Program-made: the position numbers and the translations under genes
Part shown: positions 1 through 12,426 of the stretch, one piece after another
How the letters are laid out: each line of letters starts with the position of its first letter
How positions within the stretch are numbered: position 1 is the stretch's first letter
From: Actinostola sp. cb2023
Taxonomy: Eukaryota > Cnidaria > Anthozoa > Actiniaria > Actinostolidae
Length of the DNA: 64,000 nt
Direction: 5' to 3'
NCBI GenBank assembly: GCA_033675265.1
Contig: JAUJYZ010001003.1
Span: 91,938 to 155,937, forward strand
Notes under the pieces: model-generated
The model's input: only the letters and a program-made list of their open reading frames with translations
What the model was told of the DNA's origin: nothing
The model's database searches: none

Positions 1-544
1 CGAGTATCTCGAAGCCTGGTATCTAGCAAATCAAGCAATTTGATTGGTTAGATTCTTTCTCGGACCGGTCTAGATTCTCCCGTAATAACCGGTCCGCACA
101 TGCATCTTAAAATCTGTAAACATTGTTTCTATCATATGGCTTCGAGTGCAATTTGGAAGAAATGTGAACTCGTGTGTTTTTAAAGAGCTCAAATTTCACT
201 CCTAATAATATATATGAAAACATTAAGCAAAACATTAGGAGCATTTCACTGAAAATACCAAAATTCTGAAGAAAACAAACCCAGCGCTCGCTCGATGGCG
301 ACGTGATGATAGCGACAGTAGCGCGCGCACTGCTTCAACTACAATTTTATTCAAAAACACAACAGAATCCTCAACTTTCTTGCCATTTTCTTCACCATTC
401 TTGTTCATTTTTATCAAAAATCCATAGTTCCTCGGTGTATCGCAATGTTTTCAACACCAAAGTCGAGTAAATGTTCGATTTTAAGATTGTTTTAGTTATT
501 CATCATCGAGCTAGAAATGCCTCACTTCACACACTTTCTTGTCA

Positions 545-995
545 AACCGGTTTTCAAACAAGTTACGTAGTAAAAATACTGTAAGGCTTGTAAGATGCAA
601 ATAAAATGAGTTAATTTTTAGCTTACTAAAATGGTCATATAATAAAACTCTTATTAACCGAGCTTGGTCGGTCTGTACAGGAAAATATTGACCTCGCTGC
701 GCTCGGTCTGTACTTTCACGACCTCGGTCAATATTTAGGTCTTATTAACCGAGCGGGAGGTCTGTACAGGAAAATCTTGACTGAGGTCGTGAAAGTACAG
801 ACCGAGCGCAGCGAGGTCTGTACCACGACCGAGGTCAATATTCCTGTACAGACCGACCAAGCTCGGTTAATAAGAGTTTTATTATATGACCATTTTAGTA
901 AACTAAAAATTAACTCATTTTATTTGCATCTTACAAGCCTTACACTAGAATGGCTTCCCAGTATTTTTACTACATAACTTGTTTGAAAACCGGTT
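545..995. mobile_element. Palindromic element nested in the left arm
   Basis: The ends are inverted copies beginning AACCGGTTTTCAAAC. The pairing runs inward over about 190 bases on each side (545-~740 against ~776-995), leaving a short centre near 740-775. The right outer arm of the host fold-back lacks this block: there CTTGT runs almost straight into CATATCAAAC. The insertion is therefore younger than the fold-back. A 2-bp CA occurs on both sides (543-544 and 996-997), a possible target duplication. There is no coding capacity; open frames inside are a by-product of the palindrome. The transposase superfamily cannot be assigned. Confidence 0.7.
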
Positions 996-1012
996 CATAT
1001 CAAACTTATGTC

Positions 1013-1858
1013 CTGCATCATTGAACATTTGCTCCTGTTGGGATCCAGTATCACGCGGACAACGTTTTTTGTTAATGCTTTGTTTACAAATGCACGTGAG
1101 GCCCGATTGATCCAGCAATTTGTTCACTATGACCGCTAAATAAAGCAGATTCGTACGTGACTGGTTTATCATTTCTGAATTCATATTTTTCCTTTGACAA
1201 TGTGTAAATCAGGTAGCTAAAATATAAGAGAGGATGGAAAAGCTGCATATGTTTCCTCAACGGGAAAATATATCACAAATTCGAACTAACTTATTGATCT
1301 CGTGCGTGTAAATATTGGAAATTGCCTTCAAAAAACGTCCTTTCCGAGCCGAATTTATTTGAGAATTCGCCGGCCTATGTAGCTTCTACATACAGACCGG
1401 GATACAGAGCACCAATATGATGTTCACAATTACCAAACAAAGAGTTTTAGATTTCATTTTGCCACCGCTTAATTAAGTTTAATATACATGTATTTTATAT
1501 CAAAATGCGCGTAAAATTACAGAGCATTAGAATCCGGCGGTAGGTTTTTGATTGACACAATTCCCAAAGAATTCAGAGGGATTTTGTGTGCAGCGTATGT
1601 CACGCTCTCCTATATCTCTTCAGAGATTTCAGTTCGATTGACTTTGAAGAAACGGAAAATGCCACCTTCAAACCTCTTTATTTGTGCTTGAATTGCCAGC
1701 TTATTCATTCCTTACATATTCGTCTTTTATATTCCGTTGGTAGGTTTTTGATTTGTATTTTAACAATGCAGTAAAAAGCAAAAATGTATCAAAATCATGC
1801 TGTTTCTCCTAAACAAGACTCGCCTCATCTGCATATGTGAAACAATGACCTTTTGTAT
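1013..1858. other. Unpaired centre of the fold-back element
   Basis: This is AT-rich DNA with no open frame that resembles a known protein and no transposase motif that I can see. It separates the two arms of the fold-back element. Confidence 0.4.
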
Positions 1859-2415
1859 AACATAAGTTTGATATGTACAAGAAATTTTGTGAAGCGAGGT
1901 ATTTCTAGCTCGATGCTGAATAACTAAAACAAACTTAAAATCAAACGTTTCCTCGACTTTGGCGTTGAAAACATTGCAATACACGGAGGAACTATGGATT
2001 TTTGATAAAAAAGAACAAGAATGGTGAAGAAAATGGCAAGAAAGTTGAGGATTCTGTTGTGTTTTTGAATAAAATTGTAGTTGAAGTGCGCGCGCTACTG
2101 TCGCTATCATCACGTCGTCATCGAGCGCGCGCTGGGTTTGTTTTCTTCAGAATTTTGGTGTTTTTCAGTGAAATACTCCTAATGTTTTGCTTAATGTTTT
2201 GCTTATATTGTTAGGAGTGAAATTTGAACTCTTTGAAAACGCACGAGTTCACATTTCTTCCAAATTGCACTCGAAACCATATGATAGAAACAATGTTTAC
2301 AGATTTTAAGATGCATGTGCGGACCGGTTATTACGGGAGAATCTAGACCGGTCCGAGAAAGAATCTAACCAATCAAATTGCTTGATTTGCTAGATACCAG
2401 GCTTCGAGATACTCG

Positions 2416-5400
2416 GTCATGTAATAAAATAACATAATACATATAAAATATAATTATAGAGTGATGGCACTTAACCCGTGAAACAGATATTAGCCAAGTA
2501 GATATTACTAGACACTTATAATTCCATTGTTTTGTTTTGAATTGACTATTAATCACTAAGTAATAAGCTAATAAATATACTAATTAATAAATCATAGAAA
2601 TTGGCTTAAAGCTACTTGGCTGGGCAGTTTGTTCCACTCCTGTTACAAGGTTCTTGGAAAGAATGAGTATTAAAAAAAGCATGACATGCTGAATGTTATG
2701 ATTCTGTCTTCGGATTTTGGGCTTAGTGTGGTGTACATTTGCTCAAAGATTAAAACGCAAGAAATTCGGTTACAAATCAACCTAAGCGCAGCGGGTTATA
2801 GTTTTCTCTAGCTTCCTGTTGATATTTCGTATTTCTCAGTAATATTTGTATCAAATTTTAAGCTTTGAAAATTTTCGATTTTGCAAATTATAAGGTTTAA
2901 AGTGCATCGTGTCCTTATTTTGTACACAACAACTTTGGAGAGCATGTACATCCACCATATTCAACACAGTCGATGATTATTACCTTCTAAGCAGAATCTC
3001 CTTTTTTGAAGTAACCATTACTTAATTTAGCTTCTCTAAAAAAAATTTGATAACCATCAAGACTAAAACTCCGAAAAATACACTTAATCCTTGCATTACT
3101 TTTATCTCGGTTGAGATATTCTTACACATTAATACCTCTAGACACTAAACATATATACATATAGACTGTACATGTAGATCTGAACAGAATGTTGAGCGTT
3201 TTATAGTCGGTATCAAGAAGACCAGATTGGCCGCCATATTGAAGCTAGCCGTGACGTCACACTGGCAGGTATGAGTGCTTCAATGTTGAACAATAGAGTC
3301 ACTCCCTCCCTCCTGATCTAAACAGATCGAGCGCGCGATTGCTCATATCCAGTGATTGTCTATATAAAAAGTAATATCTAGAAACATACATACTACGTCA
3401 TATATGTATATATTCATCGGGATGTATCATGTATTATACAAAGCGGTGAAAATGTGTTAAGAAATATTTCCGGTTAAACCCCAATAATTTGGTAGTAGCC
3501 GATCCATAACTGCGTTTTGACTTATAGAGACCATTGGAAATATGAGCATAGCTTTATCTCAATCTGGACATTCAAATTATAGGAGTCGAAAGGAAGAAAA
3601 TGCAGCTTCATCAAATACACGGATATCAAGCAGGTGAAGTGCCCAGGTGTGGTGCAGAGGGGTTTAAAACAATACCACAGAGCAATACATTGAGCAATAC
3701 ATTGTAGCCAGTTACTTCACCATATAGTTTGCTGCTGTCTCTGGTTCATGCTCCAATCTGTACTCCATATATCAGCAGTTTGGCTGTGAATTTTTTTCTC
3801 AATTACTCCAGCTCAACATATTTCGCTTCCTGCAGTAAATTTGCTTAAGAAACGAAGAAGTCATCCTCTTTCTTTTTCTCAGGACCTAACTTTTGGTCTC
3901 ATTCGACTGCTGAGAATGAAAAAAGAGGGATTGTTCGCCGTCTAGTAATATTCTATACATATCTATAAATTAAATTAAAATTGTTTGTCTAAAATTTTCA
4001 ACAAGTGGAATAAAACCCACATTTAGAAGTATGTTGTTACTTAATCTAACAACACTAGAAACCATATCTGGAAGTAACCATGAAAAACGAGCACATTCAA
4101 ACTGTAAGGGGCTTTCGCCAAAAAATAAATAAATAAATTTGAAGATTGGCCGATCTAGGAATGTTTATCACGATGCCATTCAGTTATGATCGCGGTTAAT
4201 CTAGAGAATAGCAGGTGGTCCTAGAAAATTTCATGTCTTCGTTATTCAAAAAAGTAAAATCGAAATATAAATATTACAAACACAATAGAAATATGAAAAG
4301 TTCAAACATTATACAATTACAAAAAGAAAAGTAATATAATATAATATAATGTATAAAATAAGTAAATAAGTTATACTCTTTTTGCAGTTTAGACTAGAAA
4401 CTGGCCAAGGCAATTTCTTTATTTTACGTACACATTTTACTCTGTAGTAGTTTCTATGTAGTCATGTTCTACGCGTTGATCTACACATTAACTCAAGTGT
4501 TTGCAGTCATTATTTATTTTTATGATTGATGTAAAATTGCATATCAACAATGAAACTGACAAGTCATCTCCGTCCCAAGCGTACGTTTACTCACACGGAA
4601 ATTACTACTTTCCATGTTTTCCTCGTCAGTAAATACCTTTCAAACCATTGCAATTCCCTTCAGAAAAGTCTATGATATTGCTACGGCTCTCTAGAGTAAT
4701 ACTAAGATCTACCAGTAGTCGATATTAATACATCTTCACCACGTTTAATTAAAAACACTGTCAATATTGATATTTCATGAAAAGGAGGTGCTACACCTTA
4801 TGAAAGCAGTTGATTACAACAAGATGTTAGTTAACCGCTGGTCAAAATGACAGAGTGCTAATCAATGAAGTCACGTCCAGATGGAACCATATCAAAGCAA
4901 GCTGCTCCGTGGTTTTGTTTGAAAAAAAAAAACCCGCCTTAATCATCATACTGTGGCAAAATATTATATTTAAATAAAATTCTCAACTCAAAGCAATACT
5001 GTATTAATTTATATAGCATGTTATGGATTTAGATCGAAAATTGTCCGATTAATTTCCTATACTCTGTTGATTCTCTGTCCACGTGATTTTATGTCTGCTA
5101 GCCAGTTGATCTGCTGTCGTATAAAATAATCTTGTAGATTTTCAGGGAACTATCATCTGTAGAATCATTCACTAATGAAATCATACTGTGGTGATTGGTT
5201 GACATGATGTATGTTCTAATCATCTTGTTGCGTGGTTCTTTTACACGTGTGATCATCACCTGCGTCACACTAAGCTGCATCTATATGATCAGGGCGTAAT
5301 GCTAAACCACAAGCTTGTTGATGATACACAGTCAAGAACGACGTTTTTAACAATGACAGAAAGTAGTTTTTTAAATAGTTTTGAAGGTAGTTTTCAACTT

Positions 5401-6270
5401 CATAATGAACTCTTATGCAGTCGTTTAGTTTGTCTGTTAGAACCCAGGATCAAAATCATTTGACGTCAGTTATTCTTTAAAGGTGTTTTAGGTTATAGAC
5501 GAATCTAATGCATTTCCGACGACCAGCACCAACGTTGACCATTCAATAAGTTATGGGATTCCCGCGCAATAAAGCTCTGGTGTTAAGCTCATGGAACTAC
5601 AAACATTGTGGAACATGAGAGTTTATTTAGAACGACCGAATCTTAACCAATAAGCTATAAGTGATGTTTTCATTCGCCACAAATGAACGGGAACAGCCGA
5701 AAGGATGAACAAATTATTAAAAGAAATGATAATGTTTTTGTTTGAACATTTTTAGTCGACCATGATACAAATATCACACACGAACTGTCCTCGTCCAACG
5801 AAATAATTACAATGGACAAGGCCTATTATATTTTAATACCATAGACGCAGATAGTTTATCTTGCTATTATAATTTCGTCATTGATCTTTCAGAAAGTCAT
5901 CCGAATATGTTCGATTAGAATAATAGAATAAGAATCACTTGATGGATGGATATCTCTAAGAGCGTTAAAATATATATTTAACAATGTCATTCCTTCGAAC
6001 TAACATTATCATTTCACAAGCCCTTTTAGTGGACATTATCAAGAATGCTTCAGCGCTGTGGTTTTACCGAACACGATTGAATCAGTACTGAGATTTATGT
6101 TGATTGATTTCATAATAAAAAATCCGTCACCAAACAAATGCCATATATATTTAACATGTTTAAGAAACTACATAGTTTTAGGATGTGTAGACCGGATCTG
6201 TTTGTGTAATTAGAGCGAGGCAATGCGATCACCTGTTTCCCCCCGATCCTCCGCGCATGTAAATTACTGG
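2416..6270. other. Non-coding DNA, nothing recognised
   Basis: The stretch is AT-rich with many stops in all frames. I see only minor features: a 13-bp tandem duplication of GAGCAATACATT at about 3682-3706 and a single CRE-like TGACGTCA near 3252. There are no tRNA, rRNA or transposon ends that I can support. It may be intron or intergenic DNA. Confidence 0.4.
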
Positions 6271-6277
6271 TGTGGGC

Positions 6278-6346
6278 TATATAATACTGTGTGGAATGCT
6301 ATCTCATGATCTACGGGAACCATCTCTCAAGCTATCAACACTAGAA
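6278..6346 (+). promoter_or_regulatory. Candidate TATA promoter and non-coding first exon
   Basis: A TATATAA box lies at 6278-6284 in a locally more GC-rich stretch. About 60 bases downstream, CTAGAA is followed by GTAAGTTT at 6347, a textbook metazoan splice donor. Transcription would be expected to start near 6308, giving a first exon of about 40 bases with no ATG in a useful frame. The match to an acceptor at 6904 suggests a small gene. This is inferred from signals alone and unsupported by homology. Confidence 0.35.
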
Positions 6347-6909
6347 GTAAGTTTAGCTGACTGCAAAACACTTAATATCTGTTTTCTGCTGTTCTCACCC
6401 ATTGCTTGCAACCTTTAATAATTTTCATTGATAGAAGGAACCGGTACCGGTGAATGTGTTACGGCTTCCGTATCGTAGACTGTTCCTTGACCACTGATTT
6501 AGCGACCAATTTCAAATGAACAAAAGAGAAACGTTTTAGAACGGAGTACTTTCAGCGAAAAAATATGGCAACACAGTTTGTCATGTATTTGGAACAAGAT
6601 CAAAACAACACGTTTTATCCAACAATATAATTCTAGACTGTTATTCACAATTCGTTCACAATACAATTAATTTCGTTTAGATTTTTAAATAGCTATTTGT
6701 CCTTTACAAATTCTTGAAATCTCATGCTTGCCATCCATATTTTACAAGCCGAGCGCATTGAGGGATAACCCAATTGCTTTGTTGCTGGTTTTTTTAAGAA
6801 TAAGCGACAGAAAAGCGTTCAGTAAATCTATATTCTGAATCAGTTAGAGTATTTCTTGTCTCATATGCATACAGACACACACACATTTAAACAAGGCTTT
6901 TCAGCAACA

Positions 6910-7071
6910 ATGATCGGCAATAATCTAAAATATGGCTCGTACAAGACGTTAGACGAACATCTGGAAAGCAGAGTATCGGCTGAATGGAGTAGAAAAAGCC
7001 ATGATGTATTCATGAATATGCGAAAAAGACAAGCACATATATATATATATATTTATACCTTGTTGAAATAG
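6910..7071 (+). CDS. Candidate second exon, small hypothetical protein
   Basis: An acceptor-like CTTTTCAG ends at 6904, and an ATG follows five bases later at 6910. The frame stays open for 53 codons to the stop at 7069-7071. The first 40 residues are hydrophilic and mixed in composition (it begins MIGNNLKYGSYKTL); the tail runs into an AT microsatellite and encodes alternating Ile-Tyr. The real exon could therefore end earlier, for instance at one of the GT dinucleotides near 6968 or 7005. Together with the TATA box and donor upstream, this would give a first intron of about 558 bases. I recognise no family. It could equally be a chance frame. Confidence 0.25.
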   Translation: MIGNNLKYGSYKTLDEHLESRVSAEWSRKSHDVFMNMRKRQAHIYIYIYTLLK

Positions 7072-8365
7072 TCACAGCATCAAGCCAAACACAACTACAT
7101 AGTTGTGAGCTATGAGCTATTTACAATATTTGGAACTCCCCTTGGGATATTGCGACGAAAAAAAAGATTTTAATCATTTAATTTAAAAAAACATTTTCAG
7201 ACTTTAGTTGACTAATGATTGAGAAGTAGAAGAAAGAAAAAAGTCTTGTCAGTCTTCAGGAATGCATATTTCAATAATTCAATGTAACAGTACAATTATT
7301 TTGCGGCGAATAAAATATATAGATGAATATGCGTAATTGAGTTGGTTCAGAGCTATAGAGTTACAATAGGAAGTGCCTTGGGCGTTTTAATACAGTCGAT
7401 GTTGTCGTTGTTGAAATATATCAGGGAAATAATTATTAATAATATATATATAAAATTATATTGCTTGGAATGCTCTATCGTGGGACCTAATTAATTGCAT
7501 GTTGAAAGCGACACAAAATCGAGAAAGTGAATATCACACTAGACACTACATGTTCGTATTTATGACTACTTTATATACAACACACATCAAACTTGTGGCC
7601 TGAAATCAGTGCACTGTGGTCGTTATTGCGTGAATAGACGATGACGATGCGTTTCTTCATTCATACGTCTAGTTCATTCGTATCAAACGAAAATATAACT
7701 AGTATATTGCATTCTGGTTGTTTAAATAATATGAATACTATTTTCCTAATTGAAAGAACCATTTAGATGACAAAGCACTGGTTGATGTTACCATATGGAG
7801 AAGAACATTTTAAGCAAAAAGTCAAGACTGTCAAAACTGTTTTCTCACCCTTTTATTCTGTCAGAATATATCATAATTATCAAGTGATTTTGTTTCAAAC
7901 AATCATTCCATCTTGGATAAATAAAATAAACGACTTTATTTTACGATGTATGCACTTAACAACTGATCTCAAACTATCGCTCACACATATGCACTACCTA
8001 ACTTCATCAAATGAATTTCATCAATAGAACCAATCTTCTAATCCACGTTTCTATTCAATTGATTTCCTGTCTACCAAACTGTTGATACCCACAGTAAGTG
8101 GCAACATACACAAACATCAGCAAAACACACAATAATTATTACTGTCAAAGCTTAACACAATAGACAAGGCAATGTTTTCGTTTGAAAAATGAGAATAGAA
8201 CCTAATTATGTTGAGAGCTAAACACAGGTGCACCATTATTTCAAGTTTACAAATATTTCCATTTTGCTTAATGTGTTTTGCTATAAATATAAAATAAAAT
8301 AAATATATTATATATAAAATGTTTAAGAAGATGACCGTTGAAATTTTTCTTAGTCTTTTATTGTA
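7072..8365. other. Non-coding DNA, nothing recognised
   Basis: This is AT-rich sequence with short AT microsatellites, as at 7440-7460 and 8280-8320. The longest open frames (such as 7767-8027) have low-complexity or random-looking translations with no motif. I see no RNA gene or element end here. Confidence 0.4.
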
Positions 8366-8644
8366 TACACTAAATTGAAGAATTGTTGTCGGGTTCAAAA
8401 TCATAGAACATTGAAGCTGAGACCGCATGGCAAGGGATACCTGGGAAAGCGGTAAATGAGTCAAATAACGTCGCTTATTCGTTATTTAATTCCCGAATAT
8501 ATATGTGTTGAATATTGCTTAGAGAAATCATTTCTTTCAATAAACACCAACTTAGCTGATTTACCGCTTACCCATATAACTTAGCGGTCTCAGCTTCTAT
8601 TTTCTATGATTTTGAACCCGACAACGATTCTTCAATTTAGTGTA
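8366..8644. mobile_element. Palindromic MITE flanked by TA
   Basis: The left end TACACTAAATTGAAG at 8366 is mirrored by CTTCAATTTAGTGTA ending at 8644. Pairing is near perfect for about 43 bases and continues with a few mismatches to about 8458 on the left and 8556 on the right, so most of the 279 bases fold back on themselves. Flanking TA on both sides suits a Tc1/mariner-type target duplication. There is no coding capacity, so it would depend on a transposase encoded elsewhere. Confidence 0.7.
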
Positions 8645-8650
8645 TATATA

Positions 8651-8815
8651 ATATGTTGTGGTTTAATTTTTCCCACTGGTTTTTTTTTCTTCTGAGGGTT
8701 GTTCTAAGGTTAGGTTTAGGGTTTTATGGTGGGTAAATTATGTGTTTAGGTTAGTTGTAATGGATTCAACTGAAAATAATTTTAAACTAGTGGAAAATTT
8801 CAAACCACAACAATA
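8651..8815. mobile_element. Short inverted-terminal element (MITE)
   Basis: ATATGTTGTGGTTT near 8651 pairs with the reverse complement AAACCACAACAATAT ending at 8815. The arms extend inward through TTTTTCCCACTGGTT against AACTAGTGGAAAATT. The total is about 165 bases, starting only seven bases after the preceding MITE. The centre holds a degenerate telomere-like stretch (GGTTAGGTTTAGGG, 8708-8721). No gene is present. Confidence 0.55.
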
Positions 8816-9009
8816 TATATTTCCATTTTTTTACTTTAGGGTTCACGTTATTTTTATAAACGCGAGTAGATACAGTTAAGAATATCATCCTTTTAGCAGA
8901 GTAAGGGCGCACGTACTACAAAGTCAAAAAAAGCAGTTATATTCACAAGACGCTCCAGATGTCTTAATATATCAAAACATGTGTTTAAATATCAAAAACA
9001 TGCCTCTTT

Positions 9010-10868
9010 AAAGGGGCACTGTCAGCCGGTTAGTCTGCGCAGTAACGACCTTTTCTTCCTAATTAGCATATGCTTACATTCGTTAGTTGTTGAGTGATTC
9101 ATAGTTACGGCGAGGATATTTTTGTAAATCGCTAAAAAATGTTCGTCGTTTGCGAAATAAGGTTTAATTCGAAGTATCGATAGTTATAGAAGGCTATCCA
9201 GACTGTTTGTTGAAGTATCGATGACGGTTTCTTTACTAGACTGATTGACTTCAGCTTGCTTTTATTCATAGACAAGTGACCAGTGTCGGCCAAATAACGT
9301 ACTCAGGAGTGAATACAAAGAAAACGAAAACTCCAGGCCGTTCATGCAAACTGCAAATATTTATTTCTCCGATTTGCGCAGTATCCGGCTAGTCAAATAA
9401 AGCCCGAATTACGACCGATGCTCGATCGCGATGTTCAAAGCGACAGTTGCTGCTACAAGTACAACAGCGAGGAAAGGGATAGATAATTACTCGATGAGCG
9501 TAGACGATCGAGTTATAAAATGGGCTCTTTTCTTCGTCGTTGTAAGGAAAGGTTACAAAGCTGTCGTTTCTTCGCAACACCGCTGGACGGCTCAATGACT
9601 CCGACGCGACAAACAAGCCGAATGTAGTGCGAATGAGAGCGAATGTAGTGCGAATGAGCGAATGAGAGCGAATGTAAATATGCTTACGTATACGATTGTC
9701 CTTGCATGCTCGATTGGTCTTCGGTCGAGCACATGCTTTAAGATCTTGTCGAGGAAATACAGTAAGCTTGCCGTTGTAAAGCCATGAATGCTGCCAAGTA
9801 ACAGAATATACAGACCTTAGTTTATTTATTATACAGCTCTGTAACTGTAGTCTTGTTGTATGTAAGTGCTAGACGTGATTGTGAACGGAGTAGATTACCA
9901 GTACGAACGCTGAAACGTCTACAGTCAGAAAGCTGAAAGCTTTCGTCTATGATCGTATTCGTAAAACACACCAGTCATATCAACGAATATGGAAGTCATG
10001 GTGAGAATTATGTCTTACGTAAATCGAAGAAAAAACGGGTTTGTAAACAAATAAATAATTGCTAAGCTTATTTATTAATGTCATTAAGTAAATTAAATGG
10101 AATACAATAAATTCAGACACAAGCCTAGTAAATATATTTATCGGCATTGTATACTTGTAATTTACCACTGTCTGTTTACAAGACTACATATAAGACTCAG
10201 AACCATCACGGTTCTTCTATGTCAGTGTACAACATTTTACGGTAACTTGTTTCAACCCATCGAGTGCGCGTTATGTCTAGCGTCTAGTTATATATTGACA
10301 GACCTATCAGAATAAGGATTTTTGCACTCAAGTCTGAAATAATACAATAGCAAAAGTTATATAGTAGTCGGGGCTTGTTTGCAATACAAATATTTTAATT
10401 TATAGACTTGTAATTTCTTCTTTGAGAACATAATAATTCGAGTGAAGTCAGCTAGTGGTGTCAAACGTTCGGCTTACTTTCCTACCTCCTTTGGTACTCC
10501 AGAGCTAGGAGAGTGTCTAACAAACTCAGAATCTGTGTAACAACCGTATTCTATCTTTCCAGTAAACCAAAATTTATAAGCTTGTCGCCTGAATACATTC
10601 GTTATCAACCACTACCTTACCGGCCATCGTTCTCGCCGAATAAATAAAAAAACGTATAAACTTGGACTTCAAACCAAAAATAACTACTTGAAAATACGAA
10701 ATAGCAATCGGTCTAAATAAATGAACAAGTATAATCTTCTAGAGTGCCAGAATGTTGTAGATATTTACAGATGAAGTCGATGGCTGTCTGTCTACCTCTC
10801 GGGAACATTTTTATTTTAAGTTAGATACTCGGCCCAGGCCTCCGGTCGCACGGTGACAGTGCCCCTTT
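9010..10868. mobile_element. Possible DNA transposon with 15-bp inverted ends
   Basis: AAAGGGGCACTGTCA at 9010-9024 is exactly repeated as the reverse complement TGACAGTGCCCCTTT at 10854-10868. The enclosed 1.8 kb contains no transposase that I can recognise. It does contain a local tandem of GCGAATGTAGT-like units at 9618-9676. An open frame on the minus strand (9389-9616) carries a CCTCSSNC motif but no identifiable domain. No clear target duplication is visible. It could be a non-autonomous element or a coincidence of two short MITE ends. Confidence 0.4.
9618..9676. repeat. Short GCGAATG-type tandem repeat
   Basis: Units of the form GAATGTAGTGCGAATGAGA recur imperfectly about three times. 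It is a small minisatellite inside the candidate transposon. Confidence 0.6.
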
Positions 10869-12426
10869 CAGGTTTTATAGGTTGATAATAGTTTTTTGAT
10901 TCATTTGTAATTCGTTTTTCTTTATCTAGATTCACAAATTGTTAAGCGGTGCTTTTGAACTTATGGAAAAAGCGCTATATATATAAATAAATTAGTATTG
11001 TTTATTATTTAAACAAGAATTCTTCTTTTTTTTCGCGGTAAAATTTGGTGAGATACAGACAAAACAGATGAGCGCAACATGGTGGATTTATCAGTATCAC
11101 ACATGTGTGAACCAAACAGTTCGATCCATCAATTTTTATTTGTGTTTTCAATTATTTCGTATTCAACTCTCTTTCGAGTTTCTCTCAGTTTAATAGCTGG
11201 AAATATCCACTTAATCTTCCTCTTTAAAAATATATATTAGGGTCATTTATTTGTAATTTCATGCCATGTTTTTGGAAATAGCCTTTTTGCTAATTTTATA
11301 ATTACTTCTTATATTAGACTGATTCCATAAGTCGGTCCTAATTCGCTCTCTGTCGGTTCTGGTTTTCACTCAACGACTTATCACAATACAGTTAGATCGC
11401 CACTATACGGCGACCTCCAATCACGTTGCTCGTTAGAAATTTCGAAACATTTTGACCAATCATCAACTATTTATGGGCCATGTTTAGTGAAACTCTGGAA
11501 GGAAAAGAAAGGGTTTCTTAGAGAATTTGGAAGAGACATAGAGAGAGGCAATTTAGAGGGTTATTTTCTATTGGAATATGCATTCGTTAGTGTTCCTAGG
11601 GCCGCCGTACAACTGCATTTGTTGTGGAAATGACGAATGACGAACTCACGAGTCAGGCTCAAAACAGCGACTGATTCTGCAATTCTTAGTTTGGTTTGGA
11701 CTTTGTTCGACTGAGCTGGAGGAATAAATCTACTTTCTTTTTGTCTTTCTTTGTGTCCTGTGATTCACCAAGTGATTCACCAAGTGAGAATGGCCAGATC
11801 TGGGTCGAAGTAGCATTTGTCCTTGTCATTTTTCTCGGCGATCGCGAACATATTTGTATCAGACGTACCATCTGGTCACACATACCTATACATTTTCCAC
11901 ATAGGAAAATAACCCAGTCTTATACATTCAAATAAAATTCGCTGAAATCAGTCTACGAGTCGGGAATTTTCATTTCCGCTAATTATTATTCCAGAGCCTC
12001 GTTTTCATTTGCACAGAAAAATACAAAAAGTAAAAGTATAGTTAGTGTAATAAGTCGCTAGGTGAGCCACTTTAAAAATAACCATTATATGTGAAAGACG
12101 AAATCTAATAGACTTTCAAGTACTTCATTTTTGTTCTCAATATGCGAATAGCCTCTCTTTTCTCTTACTTGGGCTAAAATAAGGGTCATTCTACAGAAGA
12201 GTAGAAAAACGTAATGATTGAAATTATTTTGAAATTATTGTCATAGTAATTGGTTCTAAACCTTTAGAATTAAATAAATAAATATCCAAATTGCACGATA
12301 TTTGATTGGAGACTGGATACGATATCCAGAGTACCACGTCTTATGATTTTAAAACATGGACTATTGCTGATATTTTTGTTATTAGTATTATTACTTTTGT
12401 CGAGATCAGTGGGATTTAAGAAGTAT
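10869..12426. other. Non-coding DNA, nothing recognised
   Basis: There are no convincing genes. The two overlapping open frames near 11686-11935 lie on opposite strands and have no known motif. A weak inverted match (GGGTTATTTTC near 11559 and its complement near 11902) is too short to call an element. Confidence 0.4.

Larger units (their letters stand above)
1..2415. mobile_element. Fold-back element with ~540-bp inverted arms
   Basis: Bases 1-542 are repeated as the reverse complement at about 1877-2415, with scattered substitutions and small indels. The short stretch 996-1012 continues the left arm and pairs with about 1859-1876, because a second element (545-995) interrupts the left arm. 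The central part, 1013-1858, is unpaired and shows no recognisable protein. The left arm may extend before base 1, so the outer boundary and any target duplication are not visible. The arms contain smaller palindromes, for example the CGGACCGGT/ACCGGTCCG pair near 58-97. This fits a non-autonomous fold-back DNA transposon; an inverted segmental duplication is the alternative. Confidence 0.7.

Noticed and set aside
777..977. 66-residue frame in the left fold-back arm
   Set aside because: It lies wholly inside the nested palindrome and has no recognisable motif.
8708..8721. Telomere repeat
   Set aside because: Only two to three degenerate TTAGG-like units inside a MITE; not a telomere tract.
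11559..11912. Possible 350-bp element with GGGTTATTTTC inverted ends
   Set aside because: The match is about 11 bases plus weak flanks, and no target duplication is visible.
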